The notes beneath the pieces were generated by a model. It made no database searches. It had not been told where the DNA came from and saw only the letters and a program-made list of their open reading frames with translations. A stretch of DNA of 5,509 nucleotides from Bacilli bacterium (GTDB lineage Bacteria; Bacillota_I; Bacilli_A; RFN20; CAG-449). The stretch is from NCBI GenBank assembly GCA_900755065.1, contig CAAEFC010000037.1, positions 1-5,509 on the forward strand, read 5' to 3'. The position numbers and the translations under genes are program-made. Numbering within the stretch: the stretch's first letter is position 1; every line of letters begins with the position of its first letter. Positions 1-5,509 of the stretch are shown piece after piece.

Positions 1-340
1 TCTTCCGATCGGGATATTTTTTCCTCAGGGCATCGCAGGCTTTGAGCCCGTTGGCGTACGTGGCGCTTAAACCGGAAGAAAAGGCCAGATAGAGAATGTC
101 GTTTCCTTTGATCAGTTCCTCTTCCAGCAGTTTGGTGATCGTAAAGACGTTCGCGCAACTGGTCGAAACGCTTTCCTTGTTCCGCAAAGACTGATAGGTT
201 TCTTTCATCAGTTCGTCGGTGATCGATGTGTATTCCTTTCCGTGCATGATATAAGATAAAGGAATGATTCTGACGTTCATCTTTTTCGCCATCGAATCGG
301 AATAGTCAGAACCGGAATCTGAAAAAATTACATAACTCAT
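1..340 (-). CDS. DegV family fatty-acid-binding protein, N-terminal part (partial)
   Basis: The reverse strand reads from an ATG at 340-338 for 113 codons to the window edge with no stop, so the C-terminal part (usually about 165-180 more residues) lies outside. DegV (FakB-like) proteins bind a fatty acid in the cytoplasm; those that partner with the kinase FakA present it for phosphorylation so it can enter phospholipid synthesis. Family marks seen here are the opening strand with SDSGSD (residues 7-12, usually TDSTxD), IIPLSY (25-30), the VSTSCAN segment (58-64) where the family has its Thr-Ser ligand-head contact, and LAFSSGLSATY (85-95), the classic SSGLSGTY-type loop. The start is fixed by an AAGGAGGA ribosome site seven bases upstream. 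It is transcribed away from the regulator at 538. Fatty-acid specificity and any FakA partner cannot be told from this fragment; assignment to the DegV family is firm. Confidence 0.93.
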   Translation of the reverse strand, partial: MSYVIFSDSGSDYSDSMAKKMNVRIIPLSYIMHGKEYTSITDELMKETYQSLRNKESVSTSCANVFTITKLLEEELIKGNDILYLAFSSGLSATYANGLKACDALRKKYPDRK

Positions 341-347
341 AATCGTG

Positions 348-355
348 TCCTCCTT
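348..355 (-). promoter_or_regulatory. Ribosome binding site of the DegV gene
   Basis: AAGGAGGA on the minus strand, seven bases before the ATG at 340. It is close to a perfect anti-16S match and decides the DegV start. Confidence 0.9.
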
Positions 356-369
356 GAATTTACGCTACT

Positions 370-378
370 ATCTTATCA
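370..378 (-). promoter_or_regulatory. Probable extended -10 promoter of the DegV gene
   Basis: On the minus strand the sequence TGATAAGAT fits an extended -10 (TGn followed by TAAGAT, four of six matches to TATAAT). No convincing -35 lies 16-19 bases upstream, which is acceptable for extended -10 promoters. Transcription would start near 363, giving a leader of about 20-25 bases that contains the ribosome site. An overlapping TATGAT (380-375) is an alternative -10. This is an inference from motifs only. Confidence 0.45.
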
Positions 379-408
379 TAGGGAAAACAAAAACATTCAT
401 TTTATTTG

Positions 409-485
409 TCTACGTTTGCTTTCGCCGAAAGTAGAGCCCGTTTTTGAAAAGTAGAATGAACGAAAATCACTCTACTCAGAGTAGA
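409..485. promoter_or_regulatory. Cluster of GTAGA/TCTAC elements, candidate operator array
   Basis: The space between the divergent DegV and regulator genes carries repeated GTAGA pentamers: TCTAC at 409-413, GTAGAG at 431-436, GTAGAA at 451-456, and a facing pair TCTAC/GTAGA within 471-485. The three plus-strand copies begin at 431, 451 and 481, each preceded by an A/G-rich base pair or two (AAGTAGA, AAGTAGA, GAGTAGA). Their 20- and 30-base spacings would place them on about the same face of the helix. The array lies upstream of both outward promoters, so it could serve as binding sites for the XRE regulator encoded next door. The function is inferred; the repeats are seen directly. Confidence 0.5.
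471..485. repeat. Perfect 15-bp palindrome (7+1+7), probable regulator operator
   Basis: TCTACTC-A-GAGTAGA is an exact inverted repeat with a single central base. It ends 14 bases before the -35 box of the regulator promoter. Size and symmetry suit a dimeric helix-turn-helix repressor or activator of the XRE class. Binding from this position could activate, or could repress by array formation; the sequence does not say which. Confidence 0.6.
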
Positions 486-499
486 ATGCGGAATTTTGC

Positions 500-529
500 T
501 TGACAAAATCCGAAGAAATTCAGTATATT
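500..529 (+). promoter_or_regulatory. Strong sigma-A type promoter of the regulator-reductase operon
   Basis: TTGACA (500-505, perfect -35), an 18-base spacer, and TATATT (524-529, five of six -10 matches). Transcription should start about 6-9 bases after the -10, at roughly 535-538. The only good ATG of the next gene is at 538, so little or no leader remains. The -35 box overlaps the stretch that would be coding if a TTG at 496 were the start, which argues against that longer start. Confidence 0.82.
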
Positions 530-537
530 TTTCTTGT

Positions 538-1167
538 ATGACGGACGAAAACAAAATCAGGCAGACGATTGCCTCCAATCTGGTGCATTACCGGAAACTC
601 TGCAATTACAAACAGTCCTACGTGGCTGAAAAAATCGGTTACTCCGACAAGGCGATTTCCAAGTGGGAACGAGGAGAAGGCGTGCCGGATATTTACGTGC
701 TGTATTCGCTCGCGGAAATTTACGGAGTCAAGGTTTCCGACCTGCTCGCAGAAAAGAAACTCAAAAGACTGCCTTCAAGCAATCACAACAAAATACTGGT
801 TACGTTTCTTTCGGTCGGACTGACATGGCTGATCGCGACGATCGTCTTCGTTTTCATGCTTTGGTTCGGCGACGGCACCGAGTGGTTCAGAGTCTGGTGC
901 TATATGCCGTTTATCTACGCGATCCCCGTCTCGTTTATCATCATGCTGGTTTTCAACAAAATCTGGGGGAAGCGGATTTTCTCGTTTTTCATCGTTTCCG
1001 CGCTGATCTGGACGATCGGTCTTTCTTTGGAGCGTTCCTTTTATCTGATCACCGATTGGGCCTGGCTTTTCTATATTCTCTGCGTTCCTTTGCAGATTCT
1101 GACCTGCTTCTGGTATCTCTTGAAAAGGAACAGCAAGCACGGCTATTCTTCGGACTCGAAAAATTAA
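538..1167 (+). CDS. XRE-family transcriptional regulator with four C-terminal membrane helices
   Basis: A 209-residue protein. Residues about 6-70 form an XRE/Cro-CI (HTH_3) DNA-binding domain, with the first helix of the motif at QSYVAEKIG (26-34), a recognition helix at SDKAISKWERG (36-46), and the typical VPDIYVLYSLAEIYGV tail (49-64). A short basic linker follows, then four hydrophobic segments at about 85-110, 119-139, 146-165 and 175-195, and a polar tail. The DNA-binding domain should face the cytoplasm with the protein held in the membrane. Such XRE-plus-membrane proteins are common in Bacillota and relatives, and their signals are mostly unknown. The ATG at 538 is chosen over a TTG at 496 because the latter lies within the promoter and adds 14 residues unlike the family. 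No Shine-Dalgarno sequence precedes 538, in keeping with a leaderless transcript. It likely regulates its own promoter through the GTAGA sites and is followed after 55 bases by the reductase gene. The ligand or signal is unknown. Confidence 0.9.
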   Translation: MTDENKIRQTIASNLVHYRKLCNYKQSYVAEKIGYSDKAISKWERGEGVPDIYVLYSLAEIYGVKVSDLLAEKKLKRLPSSNHNKILVTFLSVGLTWLIATIVFVFMLWFGDGTEWFRVWCYMPFIYAIPVSFIIMLVFNKIWGKRIFSFFIVSALIWTIGLSLERSFYLITDWAWLFYILCVPLQILTCFWYLLKRNSKHGYSSDSKN

Positions 1168-1222
1168 GATTGCGCCGCTTTGAATGGAAATCGCCGAAAC
1201 GGGGGAAATTAACCCTTAGGTG

Positions 1223-2008
1223 ATGCGTGTGCGGAAAGCGACGATGATAACGGGCAGTGCAAGCGGATTGGGAAAGGAATTCGCTAAGATTTATGCGGAA
1301 AGAGGCGACGACCTGATTCTGGTCGACTGCGATTTCGATAAACTCAAAGCGGTGAAAAAAGAGATCGGCATTCTGTACGGCGATGTCGAAGTTATCGTTC
1401 TCGAAGCCGATCTTTCCCGATACGAGGATTTGAAGCGGATCCGGTACTTTTGCGAAGAGGAAGGCTTTTTTGTCCGCTGCCTCGTCAACTGCGCCGGATT
1501 CGGCGATCAGAACGATTTCCGGAAGATGGCGGTGGACCGGCAGATCGAGATGACGGAAGTCGACTGCAACGCTCCGCTGTATCTGACCCGGGTTTTCCTC
1601 GAAAACATGCTGAAATACGACGAAGGACACATCATCAACGTCTCCTCCGTGGCCGGACTCTATCCGGGTCCGTATATGGCGACCTACCACGCGTGCAAGG
1701 CTTATCTTCTTTTTCTGGGAACTTCGGTCGCCTATGAGTTGAGAAAGACGCCGGTCAGGCTCCTGAGCCTTTGTCCGGGTCCGTTCTACTCGGATTTCGT
1801 CGATCGGGCGCATAACGAATACACGTTTACGAAAATCAAACCCGTTCGCGCCGAAACGGTAGCGCGTTACGGATACCGCATGTCGGAGAAAGGAAAATCC
1901 TTTGCGATCGTCGGGGCGAAAAACAAAATCGCTTTCTTTTTGTCCCGTTTTCTGCCTCGCCGGGCGATTGCGTTCATCAGCGCGCGTCTGATCAAACCGA
2001 TCGTGTAA
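1223..2008 (+). CDS. Short-chain dehydrogenase/reductase (classical SDR, DltE/YqjQ-like)
   Basis: A 261-residue NAD(P)-dependent oxidoreductase of the classical SDR size. The Rossmann dinucleotide motif is TGSASGLG (10-17). Asp35 at the end of the second strand suggests preference for NAD(H), since NADP users usually have a basic residue nearby. Asp63 (EADLS) is the adenine-contact Asp, and NCAG (89-92) stands in the NNAG position. The catalytic Ser142 (NVSSVAG) and Tyr155-xxx-Lys159 are present with the usual 13-residue Ser-Tyr spacing. The tetrad Asn aligns with Asp114 (15 residues before Met129), an unusual change. PGP at 185-187 follows the substrate loop, and the hydrophobic-basic C-terminal helix region (VGAKNK through SRFLPRR, 230-247) resembles SDRs annotated as acting on lipid or ketone substrates. 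The start could also be GTG at 1220; a later Met at residue 8 would remove the first strand. AGG at 1218-1220 is too close to be a normal ribosome site, and GGGGGAAA at 1201-1208 is a weak one, so expression may be coupled to the upstream gene. The substrate is not known. Confidence 0.9.
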   Translation: MRVRKATMITGSASGLGKEFAKIYAERGDDLILVDCDFDKLKAVKKEIGILYGDVEVIVLEADLSRYEDLKRIRYFCEEEGFFVRCLVNCAGFGDQNDFRKMAVDRQIEMTEVDCNAPLYLTRVFLENMLKYDEGHIINVSSVAGLYPGPYMATYHACKAYLLFLGTSVAYELRKTPVRLLSLCPGPFYSDFVDRAHNEYTFTKIKPVRAETVARYGYRMSEKGKSFAIVGAKNKIAFFLSRFLPRRAIAFISARLIKPIV

Positions 2009-2029
2009 AAAAAGAAGAAATTGCTCAGG

Positions 2030-2070
2030 TGTCTAGAAACGATGGTAAAATCGCTTTCGACATTTTTTTT
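2030..2070 (+). terminator. Rho-independent terminator after the reductase gene
   Basis: GAAACGAT (2036-2043) pairs with ATCG-c-TTTC (2050-2058, one bulged C) around a GGTAAA loop. The stem extends through TGTC (2030-2033) and GACA (2059-2062) across a two-base bulge. Eight T residues follow at 2063-2070. It begins 22 bases after the reductase stop and ends two bases before the next -35 box, separating the operon from the protease gene. The bulges make it moderate rather than strong. Confidence 0.7.
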
Positions 2071-2071
2071 G

Positions 2072-2100
2072 TTGATAAAATAAAACGGCTGTTGTATAAA
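2072..2100 (+). promoter_or_regulatory. Sigma-A type promoter of the protease gene
   Basis: TTGATA (2072-2077, five of six), an ideal 17-base spacer, and TATAAA (2095-2100, five of six). Transcription should start at about 2106-2108, leaving a leader of about 48 bases before the ATG at 2155. It sits directly after the T-tract of the preceding terminator. Confidence 0.8.
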
Positions 2101-2113
2101 GTCAAAGAATAGT

Positions 2114-2131
2114 CTTTTAATTTATTAAAAG
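2114..2131 (+). repeat. AT-rich inverted repeat in the protease leader
   Basis: CTTTTAA-TTTA-TTAAAAG, a perfect 7-bp inverted repeat with a four-base loop, starts about seven bases after the predicted transcription start. It could be a 5' stabilising hairpin or a small operator. Being AT-only except for its outer pair, it is weak as RNA structure, and it may be chance in an AT-rich leader. Confidence 0.4.
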
Positions 2132-2140
2132 GTCTGATTT

Positions 2141-2148
2141 GGAAGGAG
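2141..2148 (+). promoter_or_regulatory. Ribosome binding site of the protease gene
   Basis: GGAAGGAG, six bases before the ATG at 2155. It fixes the start, which is also the only one giving a complete lipoprotein signal peptide. Confidence 0.9.
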
Positions 2149-2154
2149 TACTTT

Positions 2155-5100
2155 ATGCGCAAAGTAAACAAGATTCTCTTCGCTTCTCTGGGCGCGGTTA
2201 CGCTGGGATTATCCGGTTGCAGCGTTTTTGCCAAAACGATTCAGGATCCGGGCGATACTCAGGAGTCGGAGGGACAGTTAAAAGTGCTCAAAGCCGATTA
2301 CGATTGCGAGCAGTTGAGTCGGATTGACAGCATCAAGGCGGAATACCTGTTGGAAAACAAGGGTTATTCCGAAAACGATACCGTTTCGGTGATTCTGGAA
2401 TTGGAGCAGAATCCGCTGATCGATCGTTATCTCAACGCGGCGGGCGACGCTTATGAATCCGTCGGCGATTATGCCGTCACCGCCGAAGGAATGCTCAGCA
2501 CGAAAGTCATCGAGAAAGAGCAGGAAAAACTGGTCGGCAAACTGATCAACGCCGGTCTGATCGATTCGGTGGATTACCGGTACAAGACGATCCTCAACGG
2601 CATCGCCTGCACGACGACATACGGCGACTTTTTGAAACTCGAAGATTACGTCGGCGTGAAAAGCGCTGTTCTTCAAGACCGTTACAATCCGGCCGAGACA
2701 ACTTCCACGGAAACCGGCGGCGCGGTGCAGAATCTGGTCGATGTCTACGAAACGGGTATTTTCAATTCGTCCACCGTCGATTACACCGGAAACGGAACAG
2801 CCGTCGCCATTCTCGATTCGGGATTCGATTGCAGTCACGAAGTCTTTGCGAATCAGCCGGAAAAAGACCTGATCGATCAGCAATACGTCGCTTCCGTCCT
2901 CGACGAATCCAACGCCAAGAAAACGACGCCGGACTTAAAACTCAGCGATGTTTATTACAGCAAAAAAATTCCTTTCGTCTACGATTACGCAGATAAGGAC
3001 GCCGACGTGACCCCGTATGATTCCGAACACGGCACCCATGTGGCGGGAATCATCGGCGGAAAGAGTTCGACGATCACCGGCGTGGCGGTCAATACGCAAC
3101 TGGTGCTGATGAAGGTCTTTCCGAATCTGTCTTCCGGCGCCGATACCGACGATATTCTGGCTGCATTGGAAGACGCGGTGCTTCTGAAAGTCGACGCGAT
3201 CAATATGTCCTTAGGTTCTTCCTGCGGCTTTTCGCGCGAAGAAGACGGCAATCTGATCAACACGGTTTACGACAAGATCAATCAAAGCGGAATCAGCCTT
3301 CTGACCGCGGCGAGCAACAGTTACAGTTCGAGTTACGGCTCGGAACAGGGCAATACCAATAAGGTAACCAATCCGGATTCGGCGACGGTCGGATCGCCGT
3401 CCACCTATGAGGCGGCGCTGTCGGTGGCTTCCATCAGCGGAACCAAGAGCAAGTATCTGATCGGCAACGGCGAACAGGTCATTTTCTTCAACGAATCGAA
3501 CAATCTGGCCAGCAAGCCGTACGATTTCTTTGAAATGCTGAACCTTCCGGAAAGCGGAGATAAGGTCTACGAATACGTAACCGTTCCGGGCGTCGGAATG
3601 CTCATCAATTACTCCGGGCTGAACGTGAAAGGAAAAATCGCTCTCGTCCGGCGCGGCGACAATACCTTTGAAGAAAAGGCGAAGATCGCGGCTTCTCAGG
3701 GAGCGGCGGGCATCATCATCTACAACAACGTCGCAGGCGACATTCTGATGTCGATGGGAAAGGATCTCAGCATTCCTTGCATTTCCATTTCCAAAGACGA
3801 CGGAACGGAACTCGCGAAAAAAAGTACCGGCACGCTGACACTGAACCGCGAAAATCTCGCCGGTCCTTTCATGTCGGACTTCTCCTCGTGGGGGCCGACG
3901 CCGGATTTGAAAATCAAGCCGGAAATCACCGCGCACGGCGGTAACATCAAGTCGGCGATTCCGGGCGGCGGTTACGACGAACTGTCCGGGACGTCGATGG
4001 CGACTCCGAATCTCTGCGGCATCGTCATTCTGATCCGTCAGTACGTCAAAGAGACTTTCCCTGAACTGAGCGCGAAAGAAGTTTCGGTCAGGGTCAATCA
4101 GTTGCTGATGTCGACGGCGACGATCGCCTTGAACGAAGAGGGCATACCGTACTCTCCGCGCAAGCAGGGAGCCGGATTGGCCAACCTGTTCAACGCCGTG
4201 AATACGAACGCCTACATCACCGTCGACGGCATCGATCGGTCGAAACTGGAACTGGGCGACGATCCGAAGAAGACCGGAACGTACACGATGAATTTCAATG
4301 TAGTGAATACGTCCGATCACGCGTTGATTTACGCTTTTGACCTTACGGGCATGACCGAAACGGTTTCCTCTTCGGACAGCGATTTCGTCGCGGAAAGCGA
4401 TCAGATCCTGCAAGGAAAGAGCACGATCGAGGTTCTTTCTGGCGGAAGCAAGACAGGTGACGGAGAAAAGACGATCGTCACGGTCGATGCTTCTTCCGCT
4501 TGCAAACTTTCCGTCACCTACGTTTTGTCGGACGAAGACAAAACGATGCTGAACAACCTCTTCCCTTACGGCATGTTCGTCGAAGGTTTTGCCAAACTGG
4601 AAGCGGTCGATGAAAGCGAAATCGATCTTTCCGTACCGTTTCTGGCTTTCTACGGCGACTGGACGGTAGCCCCGATTTTCGATAAAACCTATTACGAAGT
4701 GGAGTCGGAGGCGCACGATTCGAGCATCGACGACGAAGACAAGATCAAAGCGGACGTGCTGGCAACCACGCCGTACGCTTCCTATTACAACAATTACATC
4801 GTTCCGATGGGAACTTACCTTTACGATCTGGACGAAGAGGCGTACGATCCGATTCCGGCCAGTGAAGAACACGCCGCCGTATCGACGCTGTTCGGCTCGG
4901 CAGACGGAATCGCCAGCATCTACGCCGGCTTGCTCAGAGGGGCGAAGACGATGAACTTCACGATCACCGACAAAGTGACCGGCGAGGTCGTTTACGAGCA
5001 TCTCGCCTACAACGCCAACAAATCCTATTCTCTGGGCGGATCGCCTAATCCTTATTATGAAGACATTCAGTGCAAGTCCAGTCAACTCGGCCTGATCAAC

Positions 5101-5509
5101 AACCGGCAATACGAGTTCAAAATGTACGGACTACTCGACTACAAGGACGGCGGCGCGACCACGAACGTGCGGAATACGTTCAGTTTCACGTTTACCTGCG
5201 ACGATCAGGCGCCGATGATCACCAACGCTGCTTTTGAAAAGAAGTACGACAAAACCTTGAAGAAAGATCGTTACTATATCTATCTGACGGTTTACGATAA
5301 CCATTACGTTCAGGCGATCACGCCGATTCTGTTCACTTCCTCTTCTTCGTATACGACATTGACGGAGAATCCGATTCCGGTTTACGGAGAAAAGAATTCG
5401 TACACCGAAGTGAAATTTGAAATCACCGACTACATCGACGCGCTGTACGACGATAAAGTGATCACCAGTTCGCTGGCCTTCATCGTCGACGATTACGCGC
5501 TGAACTCCA
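2155..5509 (+). CDS. Lipid-anchored cell-envelope subtilase (S8, lactocepin/C5a-peptidase-like), 3' end missing
   Basis: An open frame of 1118 codons without a stop, running off the window. Residues 1-22 are a lipoprotein signal (basic K3/K6, hydrophobic core, lipobox LSGC with the lipidated Cys22), so the mature protein should be tethered outside the membrane. Residues about 73-180 resemble an I9-type propeptide that folds and inhibits the enzyme before release. The S8 catalytic domain carries Asp221 (AILDSGFD), His292 (HGTHVAG, 292-298), oxyanion Asn388 (TAASNS) and Ser614 (SGTSMATP). A protease-associated (PA) domain is inserted at about 470-565, with core GKIALVRRGDNTFEEKA from 493. Residues about 700-840 form a fibronectin-like domain with the typical PFLAFYGDW signature (828-836), followed by further beta-rich regions to the edge, including DDQAP from 1016. 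The order propeptide, catalytic with PA insert, then Fn-like domains matches lactocepin and streptococcal C5a peptidase, which are usually 1100-2000 residues. All catalytic residues are intact. It has its own promoter. The likely role is extracellular protein breakdown for peptides; the target is unknown. Confidence 0.95.
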   Translation, partial: MRKVNKILFASLGAVTLGLSGCSVFAKTIQDPGDTQESEGQLKVLKADYDCEQLSRIDSIKAEYLLENKGYSENDTVSVILELEQNPLIDRYLNAAGDAYESVGDYAVTAEGMLSTKVIEKEQEKLVGKLINAGLIDSVDYRYKTILNGIACTTTYGDFLKLEDYVGVKSAVLQDRYNPAETTSTETGGAVQNLVDVYETGIFNSSTVDYTGNGTAVAILDSGFDCSHEVFANQPEKDLIDQQYVASVLDESNAKKTTPDLKLSDVYYSKKIPFVYDYADKDADVTPYDSEHGTHVAGIIGGKSSTITGVAVNTQLVLMKVFPNLSSGADTDDILAALEDAVLLKVDAINMSLGSSCGFSREEDGNLINTVYDKINQSGISLLTAASNSYSSSYGSEQGNTNKVTNPDSATVGSPSTYEAALSVASISGTKSKYLIGNGEQVIFFNESNNLASKPYDFFEMLNLPESGDKVYEYVTVPGVGMLINYSGLNVKGKIALVRRGDNTFEEKAKIAASQGAAGIIIYNNVAGDILMSMGKDLSIPCISISKDDGTELAKKSTGTLTLNRENLAGPFMSDFSSWGPTPDLKIKPEITAHGGNIKSAIPGGGYDELSGTSMATPNLCGIVILIRQYVKETFPELSAKEVSVRVNQLLMSTATIALNEEGIPYSPRKQGAGLANLFNAVNTNAYITVDGIDRSKLELGDDPKKTGTYTMNFNVVNTSDHALIYAFDLTGMTETVSSSDSDFVAESDQILQGKSTIEVLSGGSKTGDGEKTIVTVDASSACKLSVTYVLSDEDKTMLNNLFPYGMFVEGFAKLEAVDESEIDLSVPFLAFYGDWTVAPIFDKTYYEVESEAHDSSIDDEDKIKADVLATTPYASYYNNYIVPMGTYLYDLDEEAYDPIPASEEHAAVSTLFGSADGIASIYAGLLRGAKTMNFTITDKVTGEVVYEHLAYNANKSYSLGGSPNPYYEDIQCKSSQLGLINNRQYEFKMYGLLDYKDGGATTNVRNTFSFTFTCDDQAPMITNAAFEKKYDKTLKKDRYYIYLTVYDNHYVQAITPILFTSSSSYTTLTENPIPVYGEKNSYTEVKFEITDYIDALYDDKVITSSLAFIVDDYALNS

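Noticed and set aside
496..537. Upstream TTG start extending the regulator by 14 residues
   Set aside because: The region contains the -35 and -10 boxes of a near-consensus promoter, and the added residues do not resemble the start of XRE proteins, which normally begin a few residues before the first helix.
1168..1222. Possible separate promoter or terminator between regulator and reductase
   Set aside because: No -35/-10 pair is convincing, and the only hairpins (GGG/CCC and a mismatched CGCTTT/AAATCG) are weak and lack a T tract, so the two genes are best read as one operon.
663..1223. A 186-codon plus-strand frame overlapping the regulator
   Set aside because: It is Arg-rich with no domain resemblance and lies entirely across the well-supported HTH/membrane frame; treated as spurious.
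1049..1813. A 254-codon open frame on the minus strand over the regulator end and the reductase
   Set aside because: It is opposite two well-supported genes, is low in recognisable motifs and has no ribosome site that stands out, so it is a shadow frame.
2025..2234. A 69-codon minus-strand frame over the terminator, promoter and protease start
   Set aside because: It covers clear control elements and the signal peptide codons of the protease, with no coding features of its own.
3211..5109. A 632-codon open frame on the minus strand inside the protease gene
   Set aside because: It lies in exact codon register with the protease, so its stops would be sense codons TTA, CTA and TCA. The sense gene avoids these over this stretch, and the minus frame ends where a TTA Leu codon occurs at 3211. 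The protein has no family motifs and is rich in Arg, Val and Asp as expected from reverse-complemented codons. It is an effect of codon bias.

Overview
The window reads as ordinary chromosomal DNA from a Gram-positive-type bacterium, most likely a Bacillota or Mycoplasmatota (Tenericutes)-related lineage. The grounds are sigma-A type promoters with TTGACA/TATATT and TTGATA/TATAAA boxes, strong AAGGAG ribosome sites, a DegV protein, a helix-turn-helix regulator fused to four membrane helices, and a lipoprotein subtilase built like the lactocepin/C5a-peptidase proteases. The genetic code looks standard: Trp is TGG, and no in-frame TGA occurs in the four genes. No mobile element, CRISPR array, tRNA or rRNA was found. 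A species cannot be named from this sequence.

Layout. (1) Positions 1-340, minus strand: the N-terminal 113 residues of a DegV-family fatty-acid-binding protein, cut by the window edge. (2) Positions 341-537: a divergent control region. It holds the DegV ribosome site and a probable extended -10 promoter, a series of GTAGA elements including a perfect 15-bp palindrome, and a very strong promoter for the rightward genes. The predicted transcription start falls within about two bases of the next ATG, so that gene is probably translated from a leaderless mRNA. (3) Positions 538-2008: a likely two-gene operon of a membrane-bound XRE-type regulator and a short-chain dehydrogenase/reductase, closed by a bulged hairpin plus T8 terminator. 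(4) Position 2072 onward: a new strong promoter immediately after that terminator, a short AT-rich inverted repeat in the leader, a good ribosome site, and a large gene (at least 1118 codons, running off the right edge) for a lipid-anchored extracellular serine protease with PA and fibronectin-like domains.

How they may work together. The regulator probably binds the GTAGA elements and controls itself, the reductase behind it and possibly the divergent DegV gene. The DegV family binds fatty acids, the regulator sits in the membrane and the reductase is of a lipid/ketone-reducing type, so a membrane-lipid response is a reasonable but unproven idea. The protease has its own promoter and appears to be a separate transcription unit for extracellular peptide degradation. 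I see no clear sign of a wholly new system. The most unusual points are the probable leaderless regulator mRNA, the phased GTAGA array, the Asn-to-Asp change in the reductase active site, and N-terminal lipid anchoring of a lactocepin-like protease.
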